A stretch of 13,449 nucleotides of DNA from an uncultured Rikenella sp. (GCA_910577885.1 CAJTNK010000035.1:4235-17683), one strand, 5' to 3'; positions 4,996-13,002 are shown, counted from the first letter of the stretch. Numbers and translations: made by a program. The notes: generated by a model not told the origin, from the letters alone.

Positions 4996-7173
4996 TCAGT
5001 TCAGGCGGAAAGCGCGGAGGACGCCTTTGATTTTTTTGAGTTTGTGGAGGATCATGTCGACCGCTTGGGTGTTTCGGACCTCGATGGAGAGCTGGCCGTC
5101 CATGACGCCTCGTTGGGAGTTGAAGGACATGGCTCGGATGTTGAGTTTGAGTTCTTGGGCGATGAGGTCGGTGATTCGTCCGGCGAGTCCGGGGAGGTCG
5201 TCGCCCACGACGCGGAGGGTGGCCCGGAAAGCCCCGGAGGAGGTCGTCTCGCGCCAACGGGCGCTCAGCACCCGGTAGGGATACTGTTCCCGGAGGCGCG
5301 AGGCGTTGGGGCAGTCCGTGCGGTGGATCGTGATACCGTTGTGGATCGTCACGAACCCGAAAATCGGGTCGCCGTAGATCGGGTTGCAGCACCGGGCCAG
5401 TTTGTAGTCCACGTTCCGGAGCGTCTCGTCGATCACCAGGCACTCGTCGTCGCCCTTGGTCGAGGCGGAGGGGCTCTCCGGACCCTCCTTCTGAGCGCGT
5501 CGCGGCTGAGGCTCCTGCGCCGGCGAGATACCGCCCGTCTCCACGAACCGGGTCAGGATCTCCTTGACCTCGGCCGTCGATGCGCGCTGCTCGGCAATCA
5601 AAGCATAGACCTCGAATCCGCTCCGGATCCGGTAGTGTTTCGACAGGACCGTCACCGCCTCTTCCAGGGTCAGCGGCAGTTTCCAGTTTTTCACCTTCCG
5701 TTCCAACTCCTCGCGTCCCAGCTGGGCATTCCGCGCTTCGTCCTCGCGCAGGATCTGCCGAATCTTGCCTTTCGCTTTCGAGGTCACCACGAAGTCCAGC
5801 CAGCCGCTCTTCGGCCGCTGCGTTTTCGAGGTCGTCACCTCCACCACGTCGCCGTTCCGGAGCCGCTCGCGCAGTGAGACGTTGCGCCCGTTCACCCGTC
5901 CCCCGGTGCACGAGGTGCCGAGGTTCGAGTGGATGTCGAACGCGAAGTCCAGCACCGTAGCCCCCTCGGGCAGTTTCCGAAGATCGCCCGTGGGCGTGAA
6001 GACGAACACTTCGCGGCTGCTCAGCGCCAGGTCGAACCGTTCGGCGATGCTCTCCGTGGCCTGGGTCGTCTCGACGATCTCCCGCAGCCGCGCCAGCCAC
6101 TGTTCGCTCCCCAGTCCGCCGCCCCCTACGCCCTTGTAGCGCCAGTGGGCCGCCACGCCGCGTTCCGCCACTTCGTCCATCCGCCGGCTCCGGATCTGCA
6201 CCTCCACCCACCGCCCCGTGGAGGTCACCACGGTGGTGTGCAGCGACTCGTAGCCGTTCGACTTCGGAATCGAAATCCAGTCGCGCATCCGGTCCGGATT
6301 GGGCGTATAGAAGTCCGTCACCACCGAATACACCGACCAGCACTGCATCTTCTCCTCCTCCGGCGCGCACTCCAGGATGATCCGAATGGCGAACAGGTCG
6401 TACACCTCCTCGAACGGCACGCGCTGTTTGCGCATCTTGCGCCAGATGGAGTAGACCGATTTGGTGCGGCTCTTGAGCTTGTAGTGCAGCCCCAGGGCGT
6501 CGAGCCGTTCGCGGATCGGCTGTGTGAACTCCGCGATGAAAGCCTGTCGGGCAGCATCTCCTTCGGAGAGTTTCTGTACGATATGCGCATACTCTTTCGG
6601 CTCCAGATACCGCAGCGAGAGGTCCTCCATCTCGGACTTCACGGCATACAAGCCCAGCTTATGAGCCAGCTGCGAGTAGAGGTTCAGCGTCTCCCAAGAC
6701 TTTTTGTTCCGTTTCAGTTCGGGGAACATGGACAGAGAACGCATCACCTCCAGCCGGTCGGCCATCTTGATGAGGATCACCCGCGGGTCGGTGGAGTAGG
6801 TGACAATCAGTTCCCGAAAGTTGTCGGCCTGGAGGGTCGAGGTCTTCGGGTCGACCTCCGAGATGTTGTTCAGTCCCCGGATGATCGTCTCGCAAGCCGC
6901 GCCGTACTCCCGGCCGATCTCCTCGGGCGATAGCATCCCCAGCCGCGCCACATCGTGCAGAAGGGTGGCCACGACGGAGTTCCGCCCCAGCCCGATCTCC
7001 TCGGCCACGATCCGGGCGGTCCGGATGCTGTGCCCCGCCAGCGGGCTGCCGTCGTACCGTTTCAGGCCCGCCAGGGAGCGAACGGCAACGTGCATCGACC
7101 GACGGATCTCCCGTCGAGAACCCTCGCTGAAGGTCCGGTCGATATAAGTCAAAAATTCCCGATACAAACTCAT
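4996..7173 (-). CDS. RelA/SpoT homologue, (p)ppGpp synthetase with degenerate hydrolase site
   Basis: A 725-residue long RSH protein, the usual length, that transfers pyrophosphate from ATP to GTP/GDP in the stringent response. The N-terminal HD domain (about 30-180) keeps Arg39, His48 and His73-Asp74 but reads HDVARLG where active hydrolases have HDVVEDT, and ADRLEVM where they have ADRLHNM, so several residues needed for hydrolysis are replaced. The synthetase domain (about 230-350) is intact: YSIWRKM, VYDLFAIR, SNGYESLHTTV, EVQIRS and AAHWRYK. Its RMRD resembles the RxKD type rather than the ExDD of E. coli RelA. TGS (about 388-450), a helical region, the RCCNP zinc-binding region (about 590-625) and ACT (about 648-725) follow. 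I infer a synthetase-dominant enzyme. A second, SpoT-like RSH would be expected elsewhere in the genome. It starts at ATG 7173 and is divergent from sulfatase 2. Confidence 0.95.
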   Translation of the reverse strand: MSLYREFLTYIDRTFSEGSRREIRRSMHVAVRSLAGLKRYDGSPLAGHSIRTARIVAEEIGLGRNSVVATLLHDVARLGMLSPEEIGREYGAACETIIRGLNNISEVDPKTSTLQADNFRELIVTYSTDPRVILIKMADRLEVMRSLSMFPELKRNKKSWETLNLYSQLAHKLGLYAVKSEMEDLSLRYLEPKEYAHIVQKLSEGDAARQAFIAEFTQPIRERLDALGLHYKLKSRTKSVYSIWRKMRKQRVPFEEVYDLFAIRIILECAPEEEKMQCWSVYSVVTDFYTPNPDRMRDWISIPKSNGYESLHTTVVTSTGRWVEVQIRSRRMDEVAERGVAAHWRYKGVGGGGLGSEQWLARLREIVETTQATESIAERFDLALSSREVFVFTPTGDLRKLPEGATVLDFAFDIHSNLGTSCTGGRVNGRNVSLRERLRNGDVVEVTTSKTQRPKSGWLDFVVTSKAKGKIRQILREDEARNAQLGREELERKVKNWKLPLTLEEAVTVLSKHYRIRSGFEVYALIAEQRASTAEVKEILTRFVETGGISPAQEPQPRRAQKEGPESPSASTKGDDECLVIDETLRNVDYKLARCCNPIYGDPIFGFVTIHNGITIHRTDCPNASRLREQYPYRVLSARWRETTSSGAFRATLRVVGDDLPGLAGRITDLIAQELKLNIRAMSFNSQRGVMDGQLSIEVRNTQAVDMILHKLKKIKGVLRAFRLN

Positions 7174-7202
7174 AACGCTAACTCTCGTCGTGTGAAATAC
7201 CT

Positions 7203-7223
7203 CCTGCGGCTGCGCTCCGCAGG
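7203..7223. repeat. Small GC-rich hairpin upstream of the RSH gene
   Basis: CCTGCGG (7203-7209) and CCGCAGG (7217-7223), 30 bases before the RSH start codon on the minus strand. CCCCGG/CCGGGG follows at about 7237-7257. It may shape the 5' leader; no minus-strand promoter was identified with confidence. Confidence 0.4.
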
Positions 7224-7275
7224 TCCGGCGAACGCCCCCGGTCTCGGGGCCGGGGCTACAATATACGCTTTTTTG

Positions 7276-7307
7276 TTTGGAAATCGACTGCCGGAATGTT
7301 AAATTTA
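7276..7307 (+). promoter_or_regulatory. Promoter of sulfatase 2
   Basis: TTTG at 7276-7279, 20 bases, TAAATTTA at 7300-7307 (one mismatch to TAnnTTTG). A transcript starting near 7314 rules out the upstream in-frame ATG at 7296 and supports the start at 7341 with a leader of about 27 bases. Confidence 0.7.
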
Positions 7308-7340
7308 TCCCTCGGTATGCGAACGAATCGACGAAACACG

Positions 7341-8963
7341 ATGAAAAAAACGGAGTTGTGGCCGGTGTTCGGCCTGGCAGCGGCTTTGGCGGTGCAGCCG
7401 GTCGGCGCCGCGGAGCGGCTCGCGCGCGCGGCGGCCGACACGCTCTCCGGAGCGGAGCAGGAGGAGAGGCCCAACATCCTCCTCTTTCTGGTGGACGACA
7501 TGGGGTGGCAGGATACGTCCGAGCCTTTCTGGAAAGACACCACGCCGCTCAACCGGATTTACCGGACGCCCAACATGGAGCGGATGGCTCGGCAGGGGGT
7601 GAAATTCACGGAGATGTATGCTTCGCCGGTCAGTTCGCCCTCGCGGGTGAGCCTCCTGACGGGGATGACGCCGGCGGCTCACCGGGTCACCAACTGGACC
7701 CTGTACCGGGATCGGGGGCCGGATCCGGAGAGTCCGCTCGTGGAGTGGCCCGCCTGGAACGTCAACGGGATCGCCGCTCAACCCGGCGTTCCGAGGACTA
7801 CACACGTGACTCCCTTGCCGGAACTGCTCCGGGGGGCGGGCTACCGAACGATCCTGGTCGGAAAGGCCCACTTCGGAGCCATCGGAACGCCGGCGGCAGA
7901 TCCGTGTACGCTGGGTTTCGAGGTCAATGTGGCGGGGCATGCGGGAGGAGGAGTGGCGTCGTATCTGGGCGAAAAAAACTTCGGAAACCGGCCGGGAGCG
8001 GATTCGCAACCGCCTCAGGCGGTGCCGGGGCTGGAATCGTACTGGGGGAAGGATATCTTCCTCACGGAGGCTCTCACCCGCGAGGCCGAACGACAGATCG
8101 ATACGGCGTTGATGCTCGGCCGGCCTTTCTTTCTCTACATGAGTCACTATGCGGTCCACGTGCCGTTCGACCGCGATGCGAGGTACTACCAAAAGTATGT
8201 CGACCGGGGGATGGAACCGGCCGAGGCGGCTTATGCCGCTCTGATCGAGGGCATGGACCGCAGTCTGGGCGATCTGAGGGACTACCTGCGCGAACGGGGG
8301 GTGGAGCGGAATACGATCGTGATCTTCCTGTCGGATAACGGGGGACTGTCGGCCTGGGCGCGCGGCGGGAGGCCGGGGGCGCAGAACTGGCCGCTCCGAA
8401 GCGGCAAAGGATCGCCGTTGGAAGGGGGGATTCGGGTGCCGATGCTGATCGAGTGGCCGGGGGTGGCCGACAGCGGGACGCATTGTACCGTGCCGGTGGC
8501 GATCCACGACCTGATGCCGACGCTCCTCGAAATGGGCCGAACGGGGCCGGTACGTACGGTGCAGCGTATCGAGGGGACGAGTCTCGTGCCGCTCCTGCGC
8601 GGCGACGAGGCGGCGATACCCCGAAACAGACCGCTCGTCTGGCACTTTCCGAACATGTGGGACGCCCCGGGCGACGGTATCGGACCGTACAGCGCTCTTC
8701 GGCAGGGCGACTGGAAGCTGATCTACTACTACGATACGGGTCGGACGATGCTTTTCAACCTCCGGGAGGACATTTTCGAGAAGATCGATCACGGCGAAAA
8801 CCCGGTTCAGGCCAAACGACGCGAGCGAATGGCTCGCCGGCTGACGCATGAACTCAAACGAGTCGATGCCCAGGTGCCTCGGCTGCGGGCTACGGGTGAG
8901 TGGTGTCGCTGGCCGGACGGCACGTCCTACCGGGAGTCGGGACAGGCGGCTCGGGGGCGTTAG
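7341..8963 (+). CDS. Secreted serine-type sulfatase (family S1)
   Basis: A 540-residue exported sulfatase. The signal peptide is residues 1-23 or so (MKKTELWPVFGLAAALAV, ending VGAA). Metal ligands are LVDDMGW (Asp52-53) and LSDNGG (Asp332-Asn333). The nucleophile motif PVS98SPSR fits the S1 pattern with Ser in place of Cys, followed by VSLLTG. The second signature is GYRTILVGKAHFG (168-179). SPLEGGIRVPMLIEWPG and GDWKLIYYYD near the C-terminus are typical of S1 enzymes acting on carbohydrate sulfates. It needs the same anaerobic maturase as sulfatase 1. It is only distantly similar to sulfatase 1 by eye, so this is not a recent duplication; the two probably act on different linkages. The start rests on the signal peptide and the promoter position. 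The substrate is unknown. Confidence 0.94.
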   Translation: MKKTELWPVFGLAAALAVQPVGAAERLARAAADTLSGAEQEERPNILLFLVDDMGWQDTSEPFWKDTTPLNRIYRTPNMERMARQGVKFTEMYASPVSSPSRVSLLTGMTPAAHRVTNWTLYRDRGPDPESPLVEWPAWNVNGIAAQPGVPRTTHVTPLPELLRGAGYRTILVGKAHFGAIGTPAADPCTLGFEVNVAGHAGGGVASYLGEKNFGNRPGADSQPPQAVPGLESYWGKDIFLTEALTREAERQIDTALMLGRPFFLYMSHYAVHVPFDRDARYYQKYVDRGMEPAEAAYAALIEGMDRSLGDLRDYLRERGVERNTIVIFLSDNGGLSAWARGGRPGAQNWPLRSGKGSPLEGGIRVPMLIEWPGVADSGTHCTVPVAIHDLMPTLLEMGRTGPVRTVQRIEGTSLVPLLRGDEAAIPRNRPLVWHFPNMWDAPGDGIGPYSALRQGDWKLIYYYDTGRTMLFNLREDIFEKIDHGENPVQAKRRERMARRLTHELKRVDAQVPRLRATGEWCRWPDGTSYRESGQAARGR

Positions 8964-9135
8964 GGCTTGTTTTGGGGGGCGGTGCCGCTCGCACCCGTTG
9001 GGTGTTTTGCCGGGGTTTTCTCTGCCCGTTTTTCTCGCCCGAATGGCCAGTACCGAGTGCCGGAAGGCACCGCCCGCCCGGCGTAAGGGCGGCCTGCGCG
9101 GCCTGAGCGCAGTTCCCTCAAACTACCGCGTGCCA

Positions 9136-9200
9136 CGCCTTAAGAGCGATTCACTATTTCGCATTGGGCGAAATAGAATGAATCGCCAAGGCGCGCGGAC
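9136..9200. repeat. Nested hairpin element H4
   Basis: CGCCTT (9136-9141) pairs with AAGGCG (9188-9193); GCGATTCA (9146-9153) with TGAATCGC (9179-9186); CTATTTCGC (9154-9162) with GCGAAATAG (9168-9176). The loop is ATTGG and a two-base AA bulge lies on the 3' side. It ends in GCGCGCGGACAG. Near-identical to H6 at 13225-13287, mainly differing in the loop. Confidence 0.8.
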
Positions 9201-9255
9201 AGTGACCGTCGGGTGGAGACAGGCATTGGAAAATTGGGCCACAAACAGAGAAATT

Positions 9256-9320
9256 GCGCCGCCACCCCCTGCGGCGCGAGCTACTCGACGGAGCTCGTAG
9301 CTCTTTCCGCTGGCGGCGAC
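9256..9320 (-). repeat. GC-rich hairpin element, inverted relative of H7
   Basis: Outer arms CGCCGCCA (9257-9264) and TGGCGGCG (9311-9318); inner GAGCTAC (9278-9284) and GTAGCTC (9297-9303). On the minus strand it shares CGCCAGCGGA at one end and GGGGGTGGCG at the other with the element at 13371-13440, while the middle differs. Confidence 0.65.
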
Positions 9321-9631
9321 CCGCATGGTGAGTGAGAATGACCGGAGTGGGGGGTGTTCGGTGAGAGTTTGTTTCTCGGCCGGCGCCAGCGGGCTTTACC
9401 CAGCGTCACCTCCTCTTCCTGGAGGCAACGCCACTGCGCCCACCGGGCGTTTTGCTGGCCATTCGGGCGAGAAAGCCAGAGTCCAAGTAGTGGGCATGAA
9501 TACTCGCAGTGGACGACGACCAACCGTATCCGTTGCTGCCGACATACCACAAAGCTCCAAAACCGTGCGTGCGGAGGCCCGGGGCTGTGCCTACAGGGCG
9601 TTTTGCTGGTTTTTTGCCAAAGTTTTCTTTT

Positions 9632-9671
9632 CCGGCAGGCCCGGTTCGAGTGCCGAGCGGCACCCTGCCGG
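9632..9671. repeat. GTGCC-N4-GGCAC tag inside a larger stem
   Basis: GTGCC-GAGC-GGCAC (9650-9663) inside CCGGCAGG (9632-9639) and CCTGCCGG (9664-9671). Other copies of the tag lie at 9057-9070, 12988-13001, 13202-13215 and 13356-13369, and inverted variants at 8981-8995 and 12842-12855. It lies 49 bases past the end of the C11 gene and could act in its 3' end, though no T tract follows. Confidence 0.65.
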
Positions 9672-9719
9672 GCGAGCAAAAGCCGAAGCCCACGCAGATC
9701 CCCAGAGCCGCCCCTCTCC

Positions 9720-11033
9720 CTACGGTAACAAAGAGCCCATTCCGGAGACCGTGCTCCACTCGCAACGACTCCGGTAGGCCTCCAGCGTCTGCGGTTGCGA
9801 CGCTTTCGGCAGGTAGCACGAAACCCCGCAATGCGTCAGAATGCGGATCGCACCCTCCTTGTCTTTGAAAAGCCAGGGAGTCGCTGCCCGATAGATCACC
9901 GCCTCGTCCAAGGCCGTGTCGAAGCGTGCGACACCGGCCGTATTGACCGTCCCCCACGTCCGTCGAACGAAGTCCGAAAGGTCGTAAAACGTGTTGTCGA
10001 AATCCAACGCCTTACGTCCGTATTGCTGTCCGGCATAGGAGATCCCCCCGGCCGGCAAGCCGCTCTCGCACAGCGATCGCATCGCCGCCGCCACCTCCGG
10101 CAGCCGGTCGCAGCGGATGACCCCCACCGTCGCACTCTGAAACGATCCCGATTGACCGTTGTAGTAGTCGTAAAACTCCCGCGCAATCATTTTTACATCT
10201 GCCGTCGCCTCGAACATCGGTCCCAGGATAGCCTCGTACGGAAAACCGTTGGCCAGTGTCTCGGCCGCCGAAGCGATCAGGTATTCCGTCCGCTCCCGCA
10301 GCTCCCAAGCCACCTCGATCCCCGCCATATGGCAAGCGTCGAACAGAATGAAATCGAAGGTCGTCTCCGTCGGCAAGGCCCGCGCCAGTTCGTCGACCTC
10401 CATCTCCCCACCGTGGCTGTCGCTCGCTCCGAACGAATAAGCCGTGACTCCGTCCTCCGGAGCGGTCGTCTCCGACGGCAGCGCCGCTCCCGGCTCGTCG
10501 GCCACCGAAAGCAAGGGCGAAGCAACCCCTCGGAGCGGTCGGCTCAGCCCCTGCGTCAGCCAACCCGAACCGTGAGACCACAAGACAAGCCCATAGCTCT
10601 CCGCCGGAGCGAGTTGCATGACTTCGTCGATCACCCGGCGCATCGTCGCCGGATCGGTCGGATCCATCGTCCGGTCGTAGCGTTTCAGCACGCGGCTCGA
10701 AATCACATCCGTCCGATCGTCCCGCTCGATCAACAACAGCCGCGGATCCTCGTCATAATCGGTCCGCCTCGGTGCATACCCGCTCGTTTTCGCCACCGGA
10801 TACAGAAAAACAACCAGCCGCCCGTCGAACCTGGTGCTCCAACCGGCCTCCATCTCGTTGATGTCTCGTTCGGCAAACGAGTACAGGTTATTGTCGGCCA
10901 CCATGTAGGTGAGGACCGTCCGCCTCTTGGTGTCGTTCGGACCGGGTGTCGGATCGTCGTTCTTTTTGCAAGCGGTCAGCCCCAGCAGCACGGTGCCGAG
11001 CACCGTCCATCGTAAAATCTTGAATCGTGCCAT
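9720..11033 (-). CDS. Clostripain-family (C11) lipoprotein peptidase
   Basis: A 437-residue cysteine peptidase anchored to the envelope. It has a type II signal peptide with lipobox LGLTAC (lipidated Cys22); the following KKNDDP carries acidic residues of the kind that can favour surface display in Bacteroidota. The C11 domain starts at TVLTYMVADNNL (39-50). The catalytic dyad is His154 (LVLWSHGSGW) and Cys234 (FILFDACHMAGIEV), both in the expected family context. C11 enzymes cleave after basic residues and often self-activate; the physiological substrate is unknown. The frame is complete, ends with TAG at 9720-9722, and has a -7 box just upstream. It stands alone between two repeat regions, so context does not tie it to a pathway. 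Confidence 0.93.
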   Translation of the reverse strand: MARFKILRWTVLGTVLLGLTACKKNDDPTPGPNDTKRRTVLTYMVADNNLYSFAERDINEMEAGWSTRFDGRLVVFLYPVAKTSGYAPRRTDYDEDPRLLLIERDDRTDVISSRVLKRYDRTMDPTDPATMRRVIDEVMQLAPAESYGLVLWSHGSGWLTQGLSRPLRGVASPLLSVADEPGAALPSETTAPEDGVTAYSFGASDSHGGEMEVDELARALPTETTFDFILFDACHMAGIEVAWELRERTEYLIASAAETLANGFPYEAILGPMFEATADVKMIAREFYDYYNGQSGSFQSATVGVIRCDRLPEVAAAMRSLCESGLPAGGISYAGQQYGRKALDFDNTFYDLSDFVRRTWGTVNTAGVARFDTALDEAVIYRAATPWLFKDKEGAIRILTHCGVSCYLPKASQPQTLEAYRSRCEWSTVSGMGSLLP

Positions 11034-11053
11034 CTCTCTCTCTAAAACAGAAA

Positions 11054-11061
11054 CAAAGATA
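11054..11061 (-). promoter_or_regulatory. Putative -7 box of the C11 peptidase gene
   Basis: TATCTTTG on the minus strand, a full match to TAnnTTTG, 20 bases before the ATG at 11033. No convincing TTTG -33 box is seen at normal spacing. Confidence 0.6.
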
Positions 11062-11126
11062 ACTTTATTTTAGCTTCCGAACGATATCTTACCTGTGCTC
11101 TCCTCCTCCTCCTTTCGTAGTAGTTT

Positions 11127-11241
11127 GCCAACCGTGCTTGGAGGCCGGCTAGAACTGTTCTTTTTCTGAGGAACCGAGGTAGCGCGAGGAAGCCGTAGGC
11201 AAAACGAGCGAAGCGAAGTTAAAAAGTACAGTACCCTCCAG
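11127..11241 (+). repeat. Dispersed repeat island, inverted partner of 4721-4968
   Basis: Bases 11174-11221 match the minus strand of 4721-4768 at 47 of 48 positions, and 11127-11141 match 4954-4968 at 14 of 15. Between them most of the 4.8 kb copy is missing; GAGGAACCG joins directly to AGGTAGC, as if deletion occurred between internal repeats. It ends with AAAAAGTACAGTACCCTCC, the 3' arm and tail of the type A hairpin. It lies between the AraC gene's end and the C11 gene's promoter. Confidence 0.75.
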
Positions 11242-11295
11242 TTTCACAAGAACGATTAGCATATTATGCCAAGGCAGAGCGAGGAGAGTTGAAGG

Positions 11296-12144
11296 TTAGT
11301 TTTCTGAATCAGTCAGGTGGCTGTTTCGGTAGGAGGCGGGGGTGCTCCCGAAACGCTCGCGGAACAGCCGAATGAAGTGGGAGACGTTGTTGAAACGGCA
11401 CTCGCGGGCGATCTCTCCGACGGGCTTCGACGAGGACAACAATTGCAGCCGGGCGTGGATCAGCCGTTGCTCGATCAGCCACTTGTGCGGCGAACACCCG
11501 AAGTGACGCTGGAACTCGGTCTTGAACAAACTCAAACTCATCTGGCACTGGGCGGCCAGTTCCGGCAGACTCGCTCCGCTCAGGACGTTGGCGCGCATCA
11601 CCTCCGCCAGGCTGCGTGTGCCGCTCGAAACGGCCTGGCACACCGGACGGCACACGCAGCATCCCGGACGGGTCAGCAACAGCTGGACCAGTTCGCAGAG
11701 CTTCAGGTGCGTCAGTTCCGGGTTCGAGAGGTGCAGGCGCGAGGAGACGAAACGATCGACGGAGCGGAAGAATTCCTCGATCACGGGCCAGGCCGGATAG
11801 CTGTAAACGCCCGTTCGGTTGTGGCATTCGGCGCACAGGCGGTTCGTCGTGGCGATCGTCTGGGGCGGTGTGAAGTCGTTGCGAAGGTCGGACGGGGTGT
11901 AGAAAAAGAGCGTCTGACGGAACGGATGAACCGGATCGGTGGGGCTGTTCTCGATGTAGTGGGTCCCGCGGGGCAGGTGGAACAGCTCGCCGGCTTGGAT
12001 GGTGACATAACGGTCGGCCAGGTGGACCAGCTTGGTGCCTTGCTCCACATATCCGATGGCGTTCCGGTCGTAGCTCACGGTCTGGATGCCCACGTGAATG
12101 TCGCTCTGATGGCGGAAAATAACGGTAGAGGTCGTAAGGTTCAT
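11296..12144 (-). CDS. AraC-family transcriptional regulator with Cys clusters
   Basis: A 282-residue DNA-binding regulator. The N-terminal half (about 10-85) is a cupin-like sensor domain (GYVEQGTKLVHLADRYVTIQ, AGELFHLPRGTHYIEN). The C-terminal 100 residues are a two-helix-turn-helix AraC domain: first HTH SLPELAAQCQMSLSLFKTEF, then GCSPHKWLIEQRL, second HTH PVGEIARECRFNNVSHFIRL and FRERFGSTPASYR. The linker is rich in cysteine: Cys104-x2-Cys107-His108, and Cys162-Cys163-x-Cys165-x3-Cys169, with Cys150 between. That could bind a metal or sense redox, but I infer this only from spacing. The ligand and targets are unknown; no gene next to it is an obvious target. ATG 12144 precedes the sensor domain directly. 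No strong promoter was found upstream. Confidence 0.92.
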   Translation of the reverse strand: MNLTTSTVIFRHQSDIHVGIQTVSYDRNAIGYVEQGTKLVHLADRYVTIQAGELFHLPRGTHYIENSPTDPVHPFRQTLFFYTPSDLRNDFTPPQTIATTNRLCAECHNRTGVYSYPAWPVIEEFFRSVDRFVSSRLHLSNPELTHLKLCELVQLLLTRPGCCVCRPVCQAVSSGTRSLAEVMRANVLSGASLPELAAQCQMSLSLFKTEFQRHFGCSPHKWLIEQRLIHARLQLLSSSKPVGEIARECRFNNVSHFIRLFRERFGSTPASYRNSHLTDSEN

Positions 12145-12720
12145 AACGATGTTGGATAATTAATTGAAATAGAAATAGGGTGTGCGGACTCAGCCGCGTG
12201 AGGGGTGTTATTTGTCGCGGTGCGCGGGTGGCCCGACGGGCTGTACGGCACCGGGGGAAATAACCGGAGGAGGGAGATCGAACGAAAAACGAGCGGTAAG
12301 TGGCTGTTAAGCCGACTTGCGTCGCACGGAACACGACGACGAACGAAGAAAATAACGCATAACTTGTGGTACGATAAAAAGTGGAGCCGCGCCTCGGGAA
12401 CCCGGCAGGATCCGATGTCGGAAACGGTCCGTTAAAATAATAATGTAATAGTATCCGTATCCGTTTCCGTATGGCGTTTCGGGCAGGTATCTTTGTGGCA
12501 CGAAACGACTCGAAAACGGGATTATATGGCGCGAATATACAAAATTATCGCGGTTCGGTAGTCGGTTCCCTCGATTTTTCGTGGGGCGCGTTTTCGACGT
12601 ATTTTGTTCCGCGCGCCAACGGACATAACGGGTGGCAGGCATGGTTCCGGATTTTCTGACACCGTTTTCTGCTGCAAATCGCGTACCGGAATGGCCGAAT
12701 TTGAGTAAAAATAAACCTTA
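12145..12720. other. AT-richer stretch without a convincing gene
   Basis: About 575 bases with less GC than the flanks. Open frames are short on both strands and show no domain or family resemblance. The only clear signal is a plus-strand promoter at 12464-12495. A 36-codon frame at 12641-12751 (plus) ends in a Cys-containing tail but is unsupported. Upstream control sites for the AraC gene may also lie here. Confidence 0.5.
12464..12495 (+). promoter_or_regulatory. Orphan Bacteroidota-type promoter
   Basis: TATCTTTG at 12488-12495 is a full -7 match; TTTC at 12464-12467 stands exactly 20 bases upstream as a one-mismatch -33 box. The -33 region lies in hexamer repeats TATCCG-TATCCG-TTTCCG (12452-12469). 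Transcription would start near 12502 and run into DNA with no recognisable gene. Confidence 0.6.
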
Positions 12721-13002
12721 TTGTGGCATTATTTGCAGTCTTTGTTGGTGAGAACGTTTTTCTTGGTGTTTTTTGTGGATTTGTGGGTTTCTCGGCCGGT
12801 TTTGTGGGTTTCGTTCGTGGCGTTTTCTCTTTCCCGTCCGGGTGCCGCTGGGCACACGAGGGCTGGGCTTTTCAGGGCAAATTTCTCTTTTGGATGGCCA
12901 GTAAAACGCCCTGTGGGCGCGCCTGCGCGGCGGACGCGTTCGCGTCACGGCGCGGGCCTTTGTTAGGGTAGACACAGCCCGGTTCGAGTGCCGAGCGGCA
13001 CC

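Larger units (their letters stand above)
8964..9719. other. Gene-free repeat mosaic
   Basis: No convincing gene; the open frames here translate repeats. Contents in order: an imperfect inverse of the GTGCC-N4-GGCAC tag (8981-8995), a tag with GGAA loop (9057-9070), element H4 (9136-9200), an H7-like element (9256-9320), two copies of a module around GGGCGTTTTGCTGG (9436-9461 and 9586-9609, inverse at 12896-12921), and a tag flanked by CCGGCAGG/CCTGCCGG (9632-9671). TTTCTCGCCCGAATGGCCAG at 9031-9050 recurs inverted, with one mismatch, at about 9454-9477. No clear T-tract terminator for sulfatase 2 was found. Confidence 0.7.

Noticed and set aside
4834..5877. A 347-residue plus-strand frame
   Set aside because: It lies mostly antisense to the RSH gene; its composition is that of a shadow frame in GC-rich coding DNA.
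7296..7340. An upstream start for sulfatase 2
   Set aside because: It lies before the predicted transcription start near 7314 and ahead of the signal peptide.
12307..12642. A 111-residue minus-strand frame
   Set aside because: No domain, low-complexity YGNGYGYYYIII tract from the hexamer repeats, and it overlaps the plus-strand promoter.
12641..12751. A 36-codon frame ending in a Cys-containing tail
   Set aside because: Not listed as a gene: no ribosome signal, no recognised family, and only one copy to judge; mentioned as a candidate under the orphan promoter.
12718..12975. Overlapping frames of 81-85 residues on both strands
   Set aside because: They translate the GGGCGTTTTGCTGG-type module and tag hairpin; the same peptide pieces appear in other frames at 9325-9777.
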